A stretch of DNA of 32,370 nt from JAWVZS01 sp964507825. GTDB lineage: Archaea; Thermoproteota; Nitrososphaeria; Nitrososphaerales; Nitrosopumilaceae. Below are positions 1-7,266 of the stretch, piece by piece; within the stretch, counting starts at the first letter, position 1, and the number at the start of each line of letters is the position of its first letter. The stretch lies in NCBI GenBank assembly GCA_964507825.1, contig CAZDQM010000053.1, positions 1-32,370 on the forward strand. The letters run 5' to 3'. The notes under the pieces were generated by a model that was not told the DNA's origin, did not search any database, and saw nothing but the letters and a program-made list of their open reading frames with translations. Position numbers and translations under genes: made by a program.

Positions 1-240
1 GGATCCTGCAATAGTACAGCTACAGGTGAGTAGCTCCAAGAAACGACGCAGATATAGATAGATAAGATTTCATGCATAATCGTCTAGCTGGTATACCATT
101 CTCATGGCACAAAGTCAGCTGAAAAATGTGATTGTGCATGAATTCTATAGTAGTTGCTAGCACGTAGAATAAATCATGTTGCCGTCGCGCGTCATCCTAG
201 TTCTGGTGATATCATTTCCTCATACCTTCCTGGCAAATCG
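1..240. other. AT-rich left edge, no supported gene
   Basis: The window starts on a GGATCC site, which could be a cloning boundary. I see no convincing coding stretch here. An 8-bp inverted repeat, ATCGATGA at 237-244 and TCATCGAT at 258-265, spans the first ATG of the next open frame. Composition is AT-rich and changes sharply to GC-rich near 300. Confidence 0.4.
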
Positions 241-546
241 ATGAAATCCTCACAATATCATCGATTTTGTGATGTACATAAATTTACGAGCGTCGCTATA
301 CGCGTCACGCGCGGGGGCAGGCACGCGTACAGCCCGTACGAGATGTTCGGCGGAAGCCACTCCGGCGTGTACACGCGCGAGTGGGAGATACACCTCAGGC
401 CCGGATCAAAACCCGTGGTGCGGGGGGTCGTGGTGCACGGGGAGCGCCCCGCCGGGTTCGTGAGGCGGCTTGACGCGGCGGCAGGGGCGCTGGAGGCGGC
501 GCAGGGGCGGAAGATAATGATCAAGTACGTGCGGGGACAACGATAG
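241..546 (+). CDS. Unrecognised small protein, possibly frameshifted
   Basis: I do not recognise this protein. The frame is open upstream to 154 with a TTG, but the first ATG is at 241, giving 101 residues. From about residue 20 onward it is GC-rich and reads like real protein, with basic and aromatic patches and a C-terminal helix rich in Ala. It ends at TAG 544-546. The -1 frame immediately downstream stays open to TAG 657-659 and encodes a charged helical segment (including YPRDIEETAKLLMKEYGYT) without a good start of its own, so the two may once have been one gene. The first 20 residues come from AT-rich DNA and may be non-coding. No neighbour suggests a role. This could equally be a decayed fragment. 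Confidence 0.3.
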   Translation: MKSSQYHRFCDVHKFTSVAIRVTRGGRHAYSPYEMFGGSHSGVYTREWEIHLRPGSKPVVRGVVVHGERPAGFVRRLDAAAGALEAAQGRKIMIKYVRGQR

Positions 547-659
547 CCATATCATCCAAAAAATACCCAAGGGATATTGAGGAGACTGCCAAGCTGCTGA
601 TGAAAGAGTACGGCTATACCCGGGAGATGGCCATACGCCAGGCAATCCGCTGGTCCTAG

Positions 660-1096
660 GCGCCGCCTGCGTGCGCGCGGGACGCCTGCCGTTGACACCA
701 CGCGTGGGAGGGCCGGCATCAAACTGCATGATGCTCATCTGCACCGGGACGTGGAGGACGCGCAAGCTCGACGTCTGGGACGAGCTTCACAAGGCCATTG
801 GCCCGTCGGCAGCCTCTGCCACTTGGATGTGCGTGATCTTGTTGCTGTGCCAAAAGAGCTTGGTTCGCACCCTCATACGGGGGCTGTCTCTTTCGTAGTG
901 GGCGGCGCCTTCCTTTGGGGGCTTTGCGGCAATCCCTTCCGGTGCTGGGGGCCGCCGGCCCGGCCAAGGTGCACGGTGGGAAGCTCATCGCGCCCGGCGC
1001 CACTAGAGCGGCTAGATGAAAAAAAGGCTAGTGCAATGATCGCACTATGCGGCTGAGAACCACCATCAATACACAGGCCGGATTATTAAATCCTGT
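660..1096. other. GC-rich stretch without a confident gene
   Basis: Several overlapping open frames exist on both strands (for example 671-898 and 751-1056 on plus), as expected from GC-rich DNA with few stops. None has a recognisable family signature or a clear promoter. A 6-bp stem hairpin lies at 1029-1047 (TAGTGC and GCACTA around a 7-nt loop) and abuts a 13-bp repeat of the following tRNA-like gene. Probably decayed sequence. Confidence 0.4.
1048..1060 (+). repeat. 13-bp direct repeat, copy outside the tRNA-like gene
   Basis: TGCGGCTGAGAAC occurs here and again at 1122-1134, where it forms the 5' anticodon stem and the loop of the tRNA-like gene. The copies are 74 bp apart. This copy follows directly after the hairpin at 1029-1047. 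It may be a small duplication or a remnant of recombination at the anticodon loop. Confidence 0.6.
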
Positions 1097-1167
1097 GGGC
1101 CGGTGGTGTAATGGTAGCATCTGCGGCTGAGAACTGCGAGGTCTAGGTCCAAGTCCCCGCCGGTCCA
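1097..1167 (+). tRNA. tRNA-like gene, anticodon reads GAG; possible tRNA pseudogene
   Basis: A cloverleaf can be drawn. The acceptor GGGCCGG pairs with CCGGTCC (one G-U) and is followed by A as discriminator. T8-G9 and a D arm with loop AATGGTA follow. The anticodon stem TGCGG/CTGCG holds the loop CTGAGAA, so the anticodon is GAG (Leu) at about 1129-1131. Two things do not fit. Leu tRNAs are class II, yet the variable loop here is only 4 nt. The T stem CTAGG/CCCCG has two mismatches, though the T loop TCCAAGT is reasonable. The 5' part looks like archaeal Gln or Glu tRNAs. CCA is not fully encoded. I read it as a degenerate or non-standard tRNA. Confidence 0.5.
1122..1134 (+). repeat. 13-bp direct repeat, copy inside the tRNA-like anticodon arm
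   Basis: Second copy of TGCGGCTGAGAAC, covering the 5' anticodon stem, the loop and the first base of the 3' stem. The outside copy is at 1048-1060. Confidence 0.6.
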
Positions 1168-1191
1168 CGCTTCAGTGTAGAACGGATAGAA

Positions 1192-1572
1192 CTATTGCGA
1201 TCCGGCCTGGTCCGCCAGCTGCCGCCCCAGCCGGTCGATCTTCTTGACCGCCTTGGGAAGGTCGGCGTCCATCTCCAAGACCACTATGTTGAGCTCCTGC
1301 CGTCGTGGATCGCCGCTGATTATTCGTCGAGTACTTTTCTCGTGCCATGTCTCGGCCACGTCCCGGTCTCCCACGTGTATGGGGCCTGCGACGCACTCTT
1401 CATTGCCGCCATGCGTGAACGTGGCATTCTCCGGATTCCAGATCCGCATGAAGTTGCCTCCCCGGTCGACGTGCGCCGGTAGTCCGCCCTCGCGTTTGAC
1501 CAGTGTGATGTCTCCTGCAAGGGCCGCGCACCGGCTCAAGTCCGCCTGTTGACGCGCCGGGGGCCTCTGCAC
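1192..1572 (-). CDS. Hypothetical protein, 126 aa
   Basis: I do not recognise the family. The open frame runs upstream to 1650, but a GTG at 1570-1572 lies about 30 nt after a TATA-like element (ATATAAGG on the minus strand, 1599-1606), so I take that as a leaderless start. The protein is soluble, with no membrane segment. It has a charged central part containing FMRIWNPENATFTHGG and a C-terminal amphipathic helix beginning ELNIVVLEMDADLPKAVKK, which could be a short coiled coil. It is divergent from the actin-like pseudogene at 1628, and both may be driven from the same AT-rich core. Codon use is GC-rich like the rest of this end. Start and reality of the gene are moderately certain. Confidence 0.45.
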   Translation of the reverse strand: MQRPPARQQADLSRCAALAGDITLVKREGGLPAHVDRGGNFMRIWNPENATFTHGGNEECVAGPIHVGDRDVAETWHEKSTRRIISGDPRRQELNIVVLEMDADLPKAVKKIDRLGRQLADQAGSQ

Positions 1573-1598
1573 CGGACGGGCGTGAGAAAAAAAATCCG

Positions 1599-1607
1599 CC
1601 TTATATG
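1599..1607. promoter_or_regulatory. Shared TATA element between two divergent genes
   Basis: CTTATATGC is the only AT-rich core in a GC-rich surround. It lies about 21-29 nt before the ATG at 1628 on plus and 27-34 nt before the GTG at 1572 on minus, both right for archaeal TATA boxes with short or absent leaders. Confidence 0.5.
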
Positions 1608-1627
1608 CATCCCGTGTCTCCGTGTGT

Positions 1628-2245
1628 ATGCTGAGGATGGGGCTGGACATCGGGACGGGCTTTGTAAAGTGCGTCTCGGATCACGGGGCGGTCCGGTTCC
1701 CGTCGCTGTACGTGAAGAGGACGCACGGGGACTGGGCGGCCGCGGACTCGGAGGCCGTGGGCGAGAGGGCGGCTGTAATGATGCACACGGTGGGGGCGGC
1801 CACCGTGCGGCTCGTCGTGCGCGGAAGGCCCGACCCCCGGTACCAGAGGCAGGTCGAGATGCTGGTCCGGGAGGCCGTATCAAGGGTCCGGGTGGCCGCG
1901 GGCCGCCGCGCGGATGCCGGCGGTGGTGATGGTGATGGTGAGAAGGCCCGCATGGCAGTCGGCCTGCCGTACGAGGCGGCCGACTGCCGCGAGTCAGTCG
2001 CAAGGCTGGTCCGAAAGTGCGTCCCCGCCGGCCGGTGCGACGTGGTGGCCCAGGCGGTCGGGACGCTGGTCGACATGGATCTGCATACCGGAATGGTGGT
2101 CTCCATAGGCCAGGGGACGAGCGAGATCATAGTCATAGAGGACGACTAGGTGATAGACGGCGAGAGCTCGCGGTGGGCCTCTGATTTCATCACGCGCAAG
2201 ATAGGCAAGTTCGCCCACCTGGATCCGGGCGCGCATCCCCTCTGA
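1628..2245 (+). pseudogene. Actin-like (ASKHA) ATPase pseudogene with in-frame TAG
   Basis: The N-terminus has the phosphate-1 signature GLDIGTGFVKCV, and a phosphate-2-like segment MVVSIGQGTSEIIVIED follows about 160 residues later, as in ParM/crenactin-type actin-like ATPases of the Hsp70/actin superfamily. A TAG at 2147-2149 ends the frame. Reading through it, the same frame continues for 31 codons with sequence that fits the family (VIDGESSRWASDFITRKIG) and then stops at TGA 2243-2245. A whole protein of this family is about 300 residues or more, so the C-terminal half is missing. I therefore call it a truncated pseudogene. ATG 1628 fits a leaderless start from the TATA at 1599-1607; ATG 1637 would begin right at the conserved core. 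Confidence 0.6.
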
Positions 2246-2674
2246 AAAAAAATACCCGTCTCCGGATTTCTTTTTTGATATTATATACACGCGCGCTTGA
2301 ATGGGTTGTCTCCGATAAGGAATATCAGGGTTCCAATGATCAAGAATCGATGACCGTTGGAGTAAAGGAGAACAGTTACCTTAACATTCTAAAAACCACG
2401 AGGATCATCAGTAAGGACGAGTTGCGCGTCAGGTATAAAGCTAGGAGTGGCAATTGTCATCCTGTCCGTAATCATGATCGTCATTAAAGTTAGACTAGTT
2501 AGTTTTCGTGTTTGTTTTTTGATGTTATTACAAAATCATCCAAAAATCCCTATTTAAAAAAAATATCAAACCTTAAAAGCGCGTCTCACTTAACAATATT
2601 GCCAAAGCATGGTGGTATCAAAGTTATAATGGTCGGGTATAACGGTTGTTCGGTCATATTACAAGGAGGATTAA
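2246..2674. other. AT-rich intergenic region; promoter of the CBS transporter
   Basis: Composition drops abruptly to AT-rich after the pseudogene. An open frame from 2275 to 2487 begins inside a TATA-like sequence and has no family resemblance; another frame over 2430-2500 encodes a short hydrophobic stretch but lacks a good start. I consider both non-coding or decayed. T-runs near 2265-2278 and 2510-2520 could end transcription. TATA-like sequences lie at 2550-2565 and 2622-2631, and a strong Shine-Dalgarno AAGGAGGA at 2663-2670 serves the next gene. Confidence 0.4.
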
Positions 2675-3925
2675 ATGGCTGATCTGTGGTCAGAGGCGGC
2701 CGCGCTTGCAGTCCTTATCGCGCTCTCGGGCTTTTTCAGCGGCCTCGAGGTCGCCCTAGTAGGCACGCGCAGATCCAAGGTGACACAGCTGGTAAACGAG
2801 GGCCGCAAGGGCGCCCGTGCCTTGCACAAACTAAAGAGCAATCCAGGCTGGATGATGGCAAGCGTAAATCTTGGAAACAATCTGGTAAACGTCGGCGCGT
2901 CTGCTCTGGCAACTAGCGTGGCAATCCGAATCTTTGGAAGCGACGGCCTCGGCATAGCAGTCGGCATAATGACGTTTTTGATACTAGTCTTCGGCGAGAT
3001 AACACCCAAGACATATTGTAATGCAAACGCGACTAAAATATCACTAAGGTTTGCGCCGGTCCTTTTGGCGTTCAGCTACGCCCTGTACCCAGTAGTAAAG
3101 ATGTTCGAGTATATCACAAGGGGGGTAGTCAGGATTACCGGCAGCAGCTATGTGCCGCCGCCAATAACCGAAGAAGAGATCAAGGGAGTTATAGATCAGG
3201 GCCTAGCAGAAAAGGCGCTTGAAAGAGACGAGACGGAACTCGTGCACGGGGCGCTGGAATTTGACGATACAGTAATCCGGAGCGTCATGACGCCTAGGAC
3301 CAAGATGTTCTCGCTGAATGCAAAAATGTTCCTGTTTGAGGCCCTCCCCCTCATAAACCAGAGCGGCCATTCCAGGATCCCGATATACGGCGCAAGCAGG
3401 GACGACATAGTGGGATTCGTCCACGTCCGTGACGTCCTAAAGGAGTTAGAAATGGACAACAAGATGACGGCCCTCGATCAGATGGCACGAGAACCAGTCT
3501 TTGCATCACAAGAAAAGCTCGTCAGCAGCCTGTTAAAGGAGATGAAGGGCCGCAAGACGCACATGGCCATCGTGATCGACGAGCACGGCGGGGTCGAAGG
3601 CCTAGTCACCCTCGAGGATCTGTTAGAGGAGATAGTAGGCGAGATCGAAGACGAGAGCGACAAGGCGGTACCTAGAAAATACAAAAAAATCGACAAGGAT
3701 ACGATAATCGCCGACGGCGACGTAAAGATAGATGAGATTAACAGGTTCTTCAAGGCCGACGTGCCTGAAGGCGACAACTATGCCACGCTCAACGGTTTGC
3801 TGCACGAAAGGCTGCAGGATATCCCGCAGGAGGGCGACAAGATCGAGGTCGGGGCGCTTCGAATCATAGTCGAAAAGGTATCAAAGAACAAGCCAAGCGA
3901 GGTAAGGATATCAAGGATATCCTAG
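2675..3925 (+). CDS. CNNM/CorC-type transporter, DUF21 plus two CBS domains
   Basis: Integral membrane protein of the CNNM/CorC (HlyC/CorC) family, linked in bacteria and eukaryotes to Mg2+/Co2+ efflux. Residues 1-150 form the DUF21 membrane domain, including LALSGFFSGLEVAL-like helix 1 and the conserved FGEITPKTYC segment at 106-115. A CBS pair covers about 203-257 (starting at SVMTPRTKMFSL) and 270-322 (HMAIVIDEHGGVEGLVTLED). A CorC_HlyC-type C-terminal domain covers about 335-416. At 416 residues the length is normal. ATG 2675 is preceded by a strong Shine-Dalgarno AAGGAGGA five bases upstream, unusual for this window where most first genes look leaderless. It converges on GAPDH, the two stop codons sharing CTAG 3922-3925. 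The ion is not deducible. Confidence 0.9.
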   Translation: MADLWSEAAALAVLIALSGFFSGLEVALVGTRRSKVTQLVNEGRKGARALHKLKSNPGWMMASVNLGNNLVNVGASALATSVAIRIFGSDGLGIAVGIMTFLILVFGEITPKTYCNANATKISLRFAPVLLAFSYALYPVVKMFEYITRGVVRITGSSYVPPPITEEEIKGVIDQGLAEKALERDETELVHGALEFDDTVIRSVMTPRTKMFSLNAKMFLFEALPLINQSGHSRIPIYGASRDDIVGFVHVRDVLKELEMDNKMTALDQMAREPVFASQEKLVSSLLKEMKGRKTHMAIVIDEHGGVEGLVTLEDLLEEIVGEIEDESDKAVPRKYKKIDKDTIIADGDVKIDEINRFFKADVPEGDNYATLNGLLHERLQDIPQEGDKIEVGALRIIVEKVSKNKPSEVRISRIS

Positions 3926-4971
3926 GCCGCCGCAAAGCGCTCCTCAAGTATCCGTTTTCTCTCCTTCATGTGAAATATTGATTCAGTATGCGCCGCCGCC
4001 TCCTCGTACGAGCGGCCAAAGAGCATCGCCTGCATCAGCATGTGGTTCTCGGGAATCACAATCCCGGTCTGATCATCAGAATACATCATCTGTACCGTAT
4101 CCCCTATGGACGCAGTCATGTTGGCATGTATGTGGATCATGTTTGTATCCTTAAAGTTAAAGTCCATCCCGTCTGCAAATTCGCGCACGTCTCGCGTCCC
4201 CGTGGCAGTCCAGAGTACGGCAACACCGAATTCATCCTGAAAGATGTCATGGATTTCAGAGGGCCGCGGCGCATCACCGGAGAACCTCACATCCATCACG
4301 TGCAGGTGCATCTGCCTGCTAGGCACCTTGACGGCCCTGACAAACAGCGGCGAGTCCCTCCCAAAATACATCTTGACGTCATCACCGTGGTGCGGCGCCT
4401 GCGTCATCTCGATGGTATCTACAACATCTTTGTCCGTCTGTTCAATGTCGGCCCAGCGCCTGATCAGCGTAACGTCAAAACGTACCAGCCGGTCCCCAAA
4501 GTAATCGCGCAACGGTTCCAGAATCCTCCCCATGCCCGTGACGTTGCAGCTTCCCTGCATTACGTGAGTCCTTCCTAGCGCCTCGTCATAATTTGAGCGC
4601 GAATTAAACAAGATGTCAGAGACCGCATTATCCCCGTCTGCAGACTCGCCGCCCTGGTATATCGCCTTGAGCCCCTTTGGCACGTATAGCTCTTTCTTGT
4701 TTTGATGCCCGCGGCCGCCCGGAGACGCGTCTATGACAAGATCACAGTCATCTAGCGCCGACTCGATGCTGCCTGCAATATTCAACCCATGGAAATCATC
4801 GATGCGCTCTTGCGGTACATATACTGCAAGACCCCGCGATATCGCCTCTGAAACTTGCTCGTCAGGCGAATATTTTCCAATACCTATTACTTGCACGTCG
4901 GGATCATCTGCCATAAAGGCCGCTATCCTGCTCCCAATGGAGCCATACCCGTTGACAAAGACGCGCTTCAT
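3922..4971 (-). CDS. gap: Type II glyceraldehyde-3-phosphate dehydrogenase
   Basis: Archaeal type II GAPDH (349 residues, normal length), interconverting glyceraldehyde 3-phosphate and 1,3-bisphosphoglycerate with NAD(P), cytosolic. The N-terminal Rossmann fold begins KRVFVNGYGSIGSR (2-15). The catalytic cysteine is Cys142 in QGSCNVTGMGR, the archaeal form of the motif. In thaumarchaea, which fix carbon through the 3-hydroxypropionate/4-hydroxybutyrate cycle, the enzyme is expected mainly in the gluconeogenic direction. The ATG at 4971 follows an A-rich TATA-like element (minus-strand CCTAAAAAAAACC, about 4992-5003) and a perfect 14-bp inverted repeat at 4976-4989 that would sit at the transcript's 5' end. 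It is divergent from the DsbA-like gene at 5063 and convergent with the CBS transporter. Confidence 0.93.
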   Translation of the reverse strand: MKRVFVNGYGSIGSRIAAFMADDPDVQVIGIGKYSPDEQVSEAISRGLAVYVPQERIDDFHGLNIAGSIESALDDCDLVIDASPGGRGHQNKKELYVPKGLKAIYQGGESADGDNAVSDILFNSRSNYDEALGRTHVMQGSCNVTGMGRILEPLRDYFGDRLVRFDVTLIRRWADIEQTDKDVVDTIEMTQAPHHGDDVKMYFGRDSPLFVRAVKVPSRQMHLHVMDVRFSGDAPRPSEIHDIFQDEFGVAVLWTATGTRDVREFADGMDFNFKDTNMIHIHANMTASIGDTVQMMYSDDQTGIVIPENHMLMQAMLFGRSYEEAAAHTESIFHMKERKRILEERFAAA

Positions 4972-4975
4972 GATT

Positions 4976-5003
4976 CAGTGTTGGCACTGGGTTTTTTTTA
5001 GGG
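4976..5003 (-). promoter_or_regulatory. GAPDH promoter with 14-bp inverted repeat
   Basis: On the minus strand an A-rich TATA-like element is followed by CAGTGCCAACACTG (4976-4989, 5-bp arms, 4-nt spacer), ending five bases before the ATG. It could be an operator at the transcription start or a small leader hairpin. Regulation is inferred only. Confidence 0.4.
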
Positions 5004-5062
5004 TATTGATGCCATGACAGTCAAAACAAAAGCCTAAATGGGCTTTATTATTATCAGGCGTG

Positions 5063-5752
5063 ATGATTCACGGCCCGTCACTGGGACTTGGTGCCGGCAT
5101 TGCCGCGGCCGCAATAATCGCGTCATTTCTGGTATTTAACGCCTCAAATGTAGAGCAGGAATTGGTATTCGAGTCTGTTACAGAGGAAAAAGGGCCTTCA
5201 ATGGCCATATTCCTAGAGAACGGCTCCCCCCTACTAGGCGACCCCGGAGCCCCGATAACCCTAGTCGAGTTCGGCGACTATCAGTGCCATTTCTGCAACG
5301 TCTTCTTCCATGAGACAGAGCACGAGATTCTAAAGAATTACGTGGACACTGGAATCGTCAGGATGATCTTCAAGGACTTTACGATAATCGGGCCGGACTC
5401 GGTCAATGCCGCGCATGCGGCACACTGCGCGGGCGACCAGGGAATGTTCTGGCAGTATCATGACGAATTGTACAACAACTGGAGCGGGGAGAACAACGGA
5501 TGGGCTAGCCCCGAAAACCTCCTGCGGTTTGCACAGAATACAGGTTTAGATATCAGTATCTTTACCGAATGCATGCTAGACGCGCGCCACGCCGGAGTCA
5601 TAGAGCAGAGTAACGCGGATGCCAGGGCCCTAGGACTGACCGGGACGCCGGGATTCTTTGTGATCGGGGCAGACGGCCACATCACCAAGATCAGCGGCGC
5701 ACAGCCATACGAGGTCTTTCAAAGAGTCTTTGATACAGAACTGCAAAAATGA
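5063..5752 (+). CDS. Membrane-anchored DsbA-like thiol oxidoreductase
   Basis: Thioredoxin-fold protein of the DsbA/Thioredoxin_4 family, predicted to make or shuffle disulfides outside the membrane. A hydrophobic N-terminal segment (about residues 8-26) acts as signal anchor. The active site is CHFC (Cys75 and Cys78, in FGDYQCHFCNVFF), and the cis-proline loop TGTPGFFVIG lies near residue 195. Length is 229 residues, usual for the family. I chose ATG 5063; a GTG three bases earlier is also in frame. It is divergent from GAPDH and alone in its transcription unit. Together with 13637-15485 and 16235-17254 it makes up a thiol-redox set in this window. The substrate is unknown. Confidence 0.85.
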   Translation: MIHGPSLGLGAGIAAAAIIASFLVFNASNVEQELVFESVTEEKGPSMAIFLENGSPLLGDPGAPITLVEFGDYQCHFCNVFFHETEHEILKNYVDTGIVRMIFKDFTIIGPDSVNAAHAAHCAGDQGMFWQYHDELYNNWSGENNGWASPENLLRFAQNTGLDISIFTECMLDARHAGVIEQSNADARALGLTGTPGFFVIGADGHITKISGAQPYEVFQRVFDTELQK

Positions 5753-5820
5753 CCTAGTCTGGGTTTAGTTCATGACGTTTAATTTACCATGTATAACGCG
5801 GGCGATAGCGAGCCCCCATA

Positions 5821-5850
5821 TACGGCAATCCGTACGATAGCCTTTTATTT
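5821..5850 (+). promoter_or_regulatory. HMG-CoA synthase promoter with inverted repeat
   Basis: TACGGCAATCCGTA (5821-5834) is a perfect 5-4-5 inverted repeat just upstream of a TATA-like TTTTATTT (5842-5850), which lies 22-30 nt before ATG 5872. The repeat sits where an archaeal regulator bound upstream of the TATA box would be expected. It has the same geometry as the repeat before GAPDH but a different sequence. Confidence 0.4.
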
Positions 5851-5871
5851 TATTAGAAATGGCTAAGCTTG

Positions 5872-7266
5872 ATGGCCGCAGGAATCGATGACATTGCCCT
5901 GTACATTCCAAAGTTGTATGTTGATGCGACGGATTTTGCAGAGGCAAGGGGGCTTGACCCAGAAAAGCTGCAAAAGGGACTAGGCGTGTCCCAGATGGCC
6001 ATAGCAGATACGAATCAGGATCCGGCGTGCCTAGCCGCCAACGCATGCCTGAAGATCATGCAAAGGAACAAGCTCTCCCCCGATGACATCGGGAGACTGT
6101 ACGTTTCAACGGAGTCATCCTTTGACGAATCCAAGGCCATGAATTCCTTTGTGGTCGGAATGCTCGAGCAGGTCTACGGCAGGGACACATTCATGCACTG
6201 CGGCGGCGTGGAGACAAAGTTTGCCTGTGTTAGCGGCTCTTACGCATTATACGACAACGCCAACTGGATCAGGGCAGGCGAGTCCGAGGGCAAGGCAGCC
6301 CTAGTAGTCGTATCAGATATAGCAAAGTACGACCTCGGCTCTAGCGGCGAGATGACGCAGGGCGCAGGAGCTCTGGCAATGCTGCTCAACGACGAACCAA
6401 GAATCCTCTCCTTTGATCCAAAGGTCACCGCCACGTCAATCAAGGACGAGTATGATTTTTACAGGCCATTTGGAAAGGAGACGCCGATCGTACACGGCCA
6501 GTATTCCAACCTACTATACCTCATCCAGGTACGAAGGGCGCTAGACGCATACAAGAAAAAGGCACTGCACACGGGTCTGATCAGACTCGCGGAGGATGAG
6601 ACGATTTTGGATCATATCGACTATATCAACATGCACCTGCCGTACAGCAACATGGGCAAAAAGGCCCTGGCATACCTAGTAAGGCACGAATGGAGGAGCC
6701 TGCCACGGTGGAAGAATATAATCGAAAAGATTGGCATGGAGGAGCCGGCTCCAAAGGATCCCAGAGGAACCGTCGAGTCCGTCCTCGATGACACGGAATT
6801 CATGGCAAAGGATCACGAGTTTACAAAGCGGTTTACCCATACGGAAGAGTACCAAGAGGTTTACGAGTCAAAGCTGGCAAGCTCACTGATCGCATCAAAG
6901 ATGATCGGGAACCTGTACACGGCGTCACTATACCTAGGATTCAGGAGCTGCCTAGAGTTCGAGTACCAAAAGGGCATCGATCTAGCCGGAAGGAGAATAG
7001 GGTTTGGATCATACGGGAGCGGCAGTAGTGCAATGGTGTTTAGCGGCACGGTGGAAGAAGGATACGCACAAGTCGTAGGCGATATGAATCTAGAGGTAGA
7101 GATAGGCCCCAGAAAGAGGCTTACCCTGCAAGAGTACGAGGATCTGCACGAAAACAGGCGCGGCCCCGACCAGTCCGTCCTAGAGTCCAGCCACGAGTTC
7201 ATCCTAATGGATGTAAAGATTGCGCCGGACTCACGCGGGGAGCGAAGATACCGCTTTAACGAGTGA
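5872..7266 (+). CDS. Hydroxymethylglutaryl-CoA synthase
   Basis: Condenses acetyl-CoA with acetoacetyl-CoA to HMG-CoA, the first committed step of the mevalonate route to archaeal isoprenoid lipids. It is a thiolase-fold cytosolic enzyme. The three catalytic residues are visible: Glu81 in STESSFDESKA, the nucleophile Cys119 in KFACVSGSYALYDN, and His255 in MHLPYSNMGKKA. Length is 464 residues, typical of the longer archaeal/eukaryotic-like form. A TTG at 5869 is possible, but ATG 5872 is preferred. The gene overlaps the next by one base (TGATG at 7264-7268), so the two are probably co-transcribed. Archaeal HMG-CoA synthase is often next to acetoacetyl-CoA thiolase and a DUF35 protein; neither is here. 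Confidence 0.92.
   Translation: MAAGIDDIALYIPKLYVDATDFAEARGLDPEKLQKGLGVSQMAIADTNQDPACLAANACLKIMQRNKLSPDDIGRLYVSTESSFDESKAMNSFVVGMLEQVYGRDTFMHCGGVETKFACVSGSYALYDNANWIRAGESEGKAALVVVSDIAKYDLGSSGEMTQGAGALAMLLNDEPRILSFDPKVTATSIKDEYDFYRPFGKETPIVHGQYSNLLYLIQVRRALDAYKKKALHTGLIRLAEDETILDHIDYINMHLPYSNMGKKALAYLVRHEWRSLPRWKNIIEKIGMEEPAPKDPRGTVESVLDDTEFMAKDHEFTKRFTHTEEYQEVYESKLASSLIASKMIGNLYTASLYLGFRSCLEFEYQKGIDLAGRRIGFGSYGSGSSAMVFSGTVEEGYAQVVGDMNLEVEIGPRKRLTLQEYEDLHENRRGPDQSVLESSHEFILMDVKIAPDSRGERRYRFNE

Noticed and set aside
671..1056. Two overlapping plus-strand frames and one minus-strand frame in the GC-rich stretch
   Set aside because: Long frames on both strands are expected in GC-rich DNA. None has a motif, promoter or consistent codon pattern.
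2147..2149. TAG in the actin-like gene as a pyrrolysine codon
   Set aside because: TAG is used freely as a normal stop in this window (for example at 3923-3925, 12015-12017 and 16236-16238), no pyrrolysine genes are present, and the frame ends 31 codons later anyway.
2275..2487. Open frame of 70 codons before the CBS transporter
   Set aside because: It begins within a TATA-like sequence, has no family resemblance and no ribosome-binding site, and a different frame over its end is just as protein-like. Treated as non-coding or decayed.
3988..4578. Long 196-codon plus-strand frame opposite GAPDH
   Set aside because: It is the antisense shadow of GAPDH, whose catalytic motif and family length are clear.
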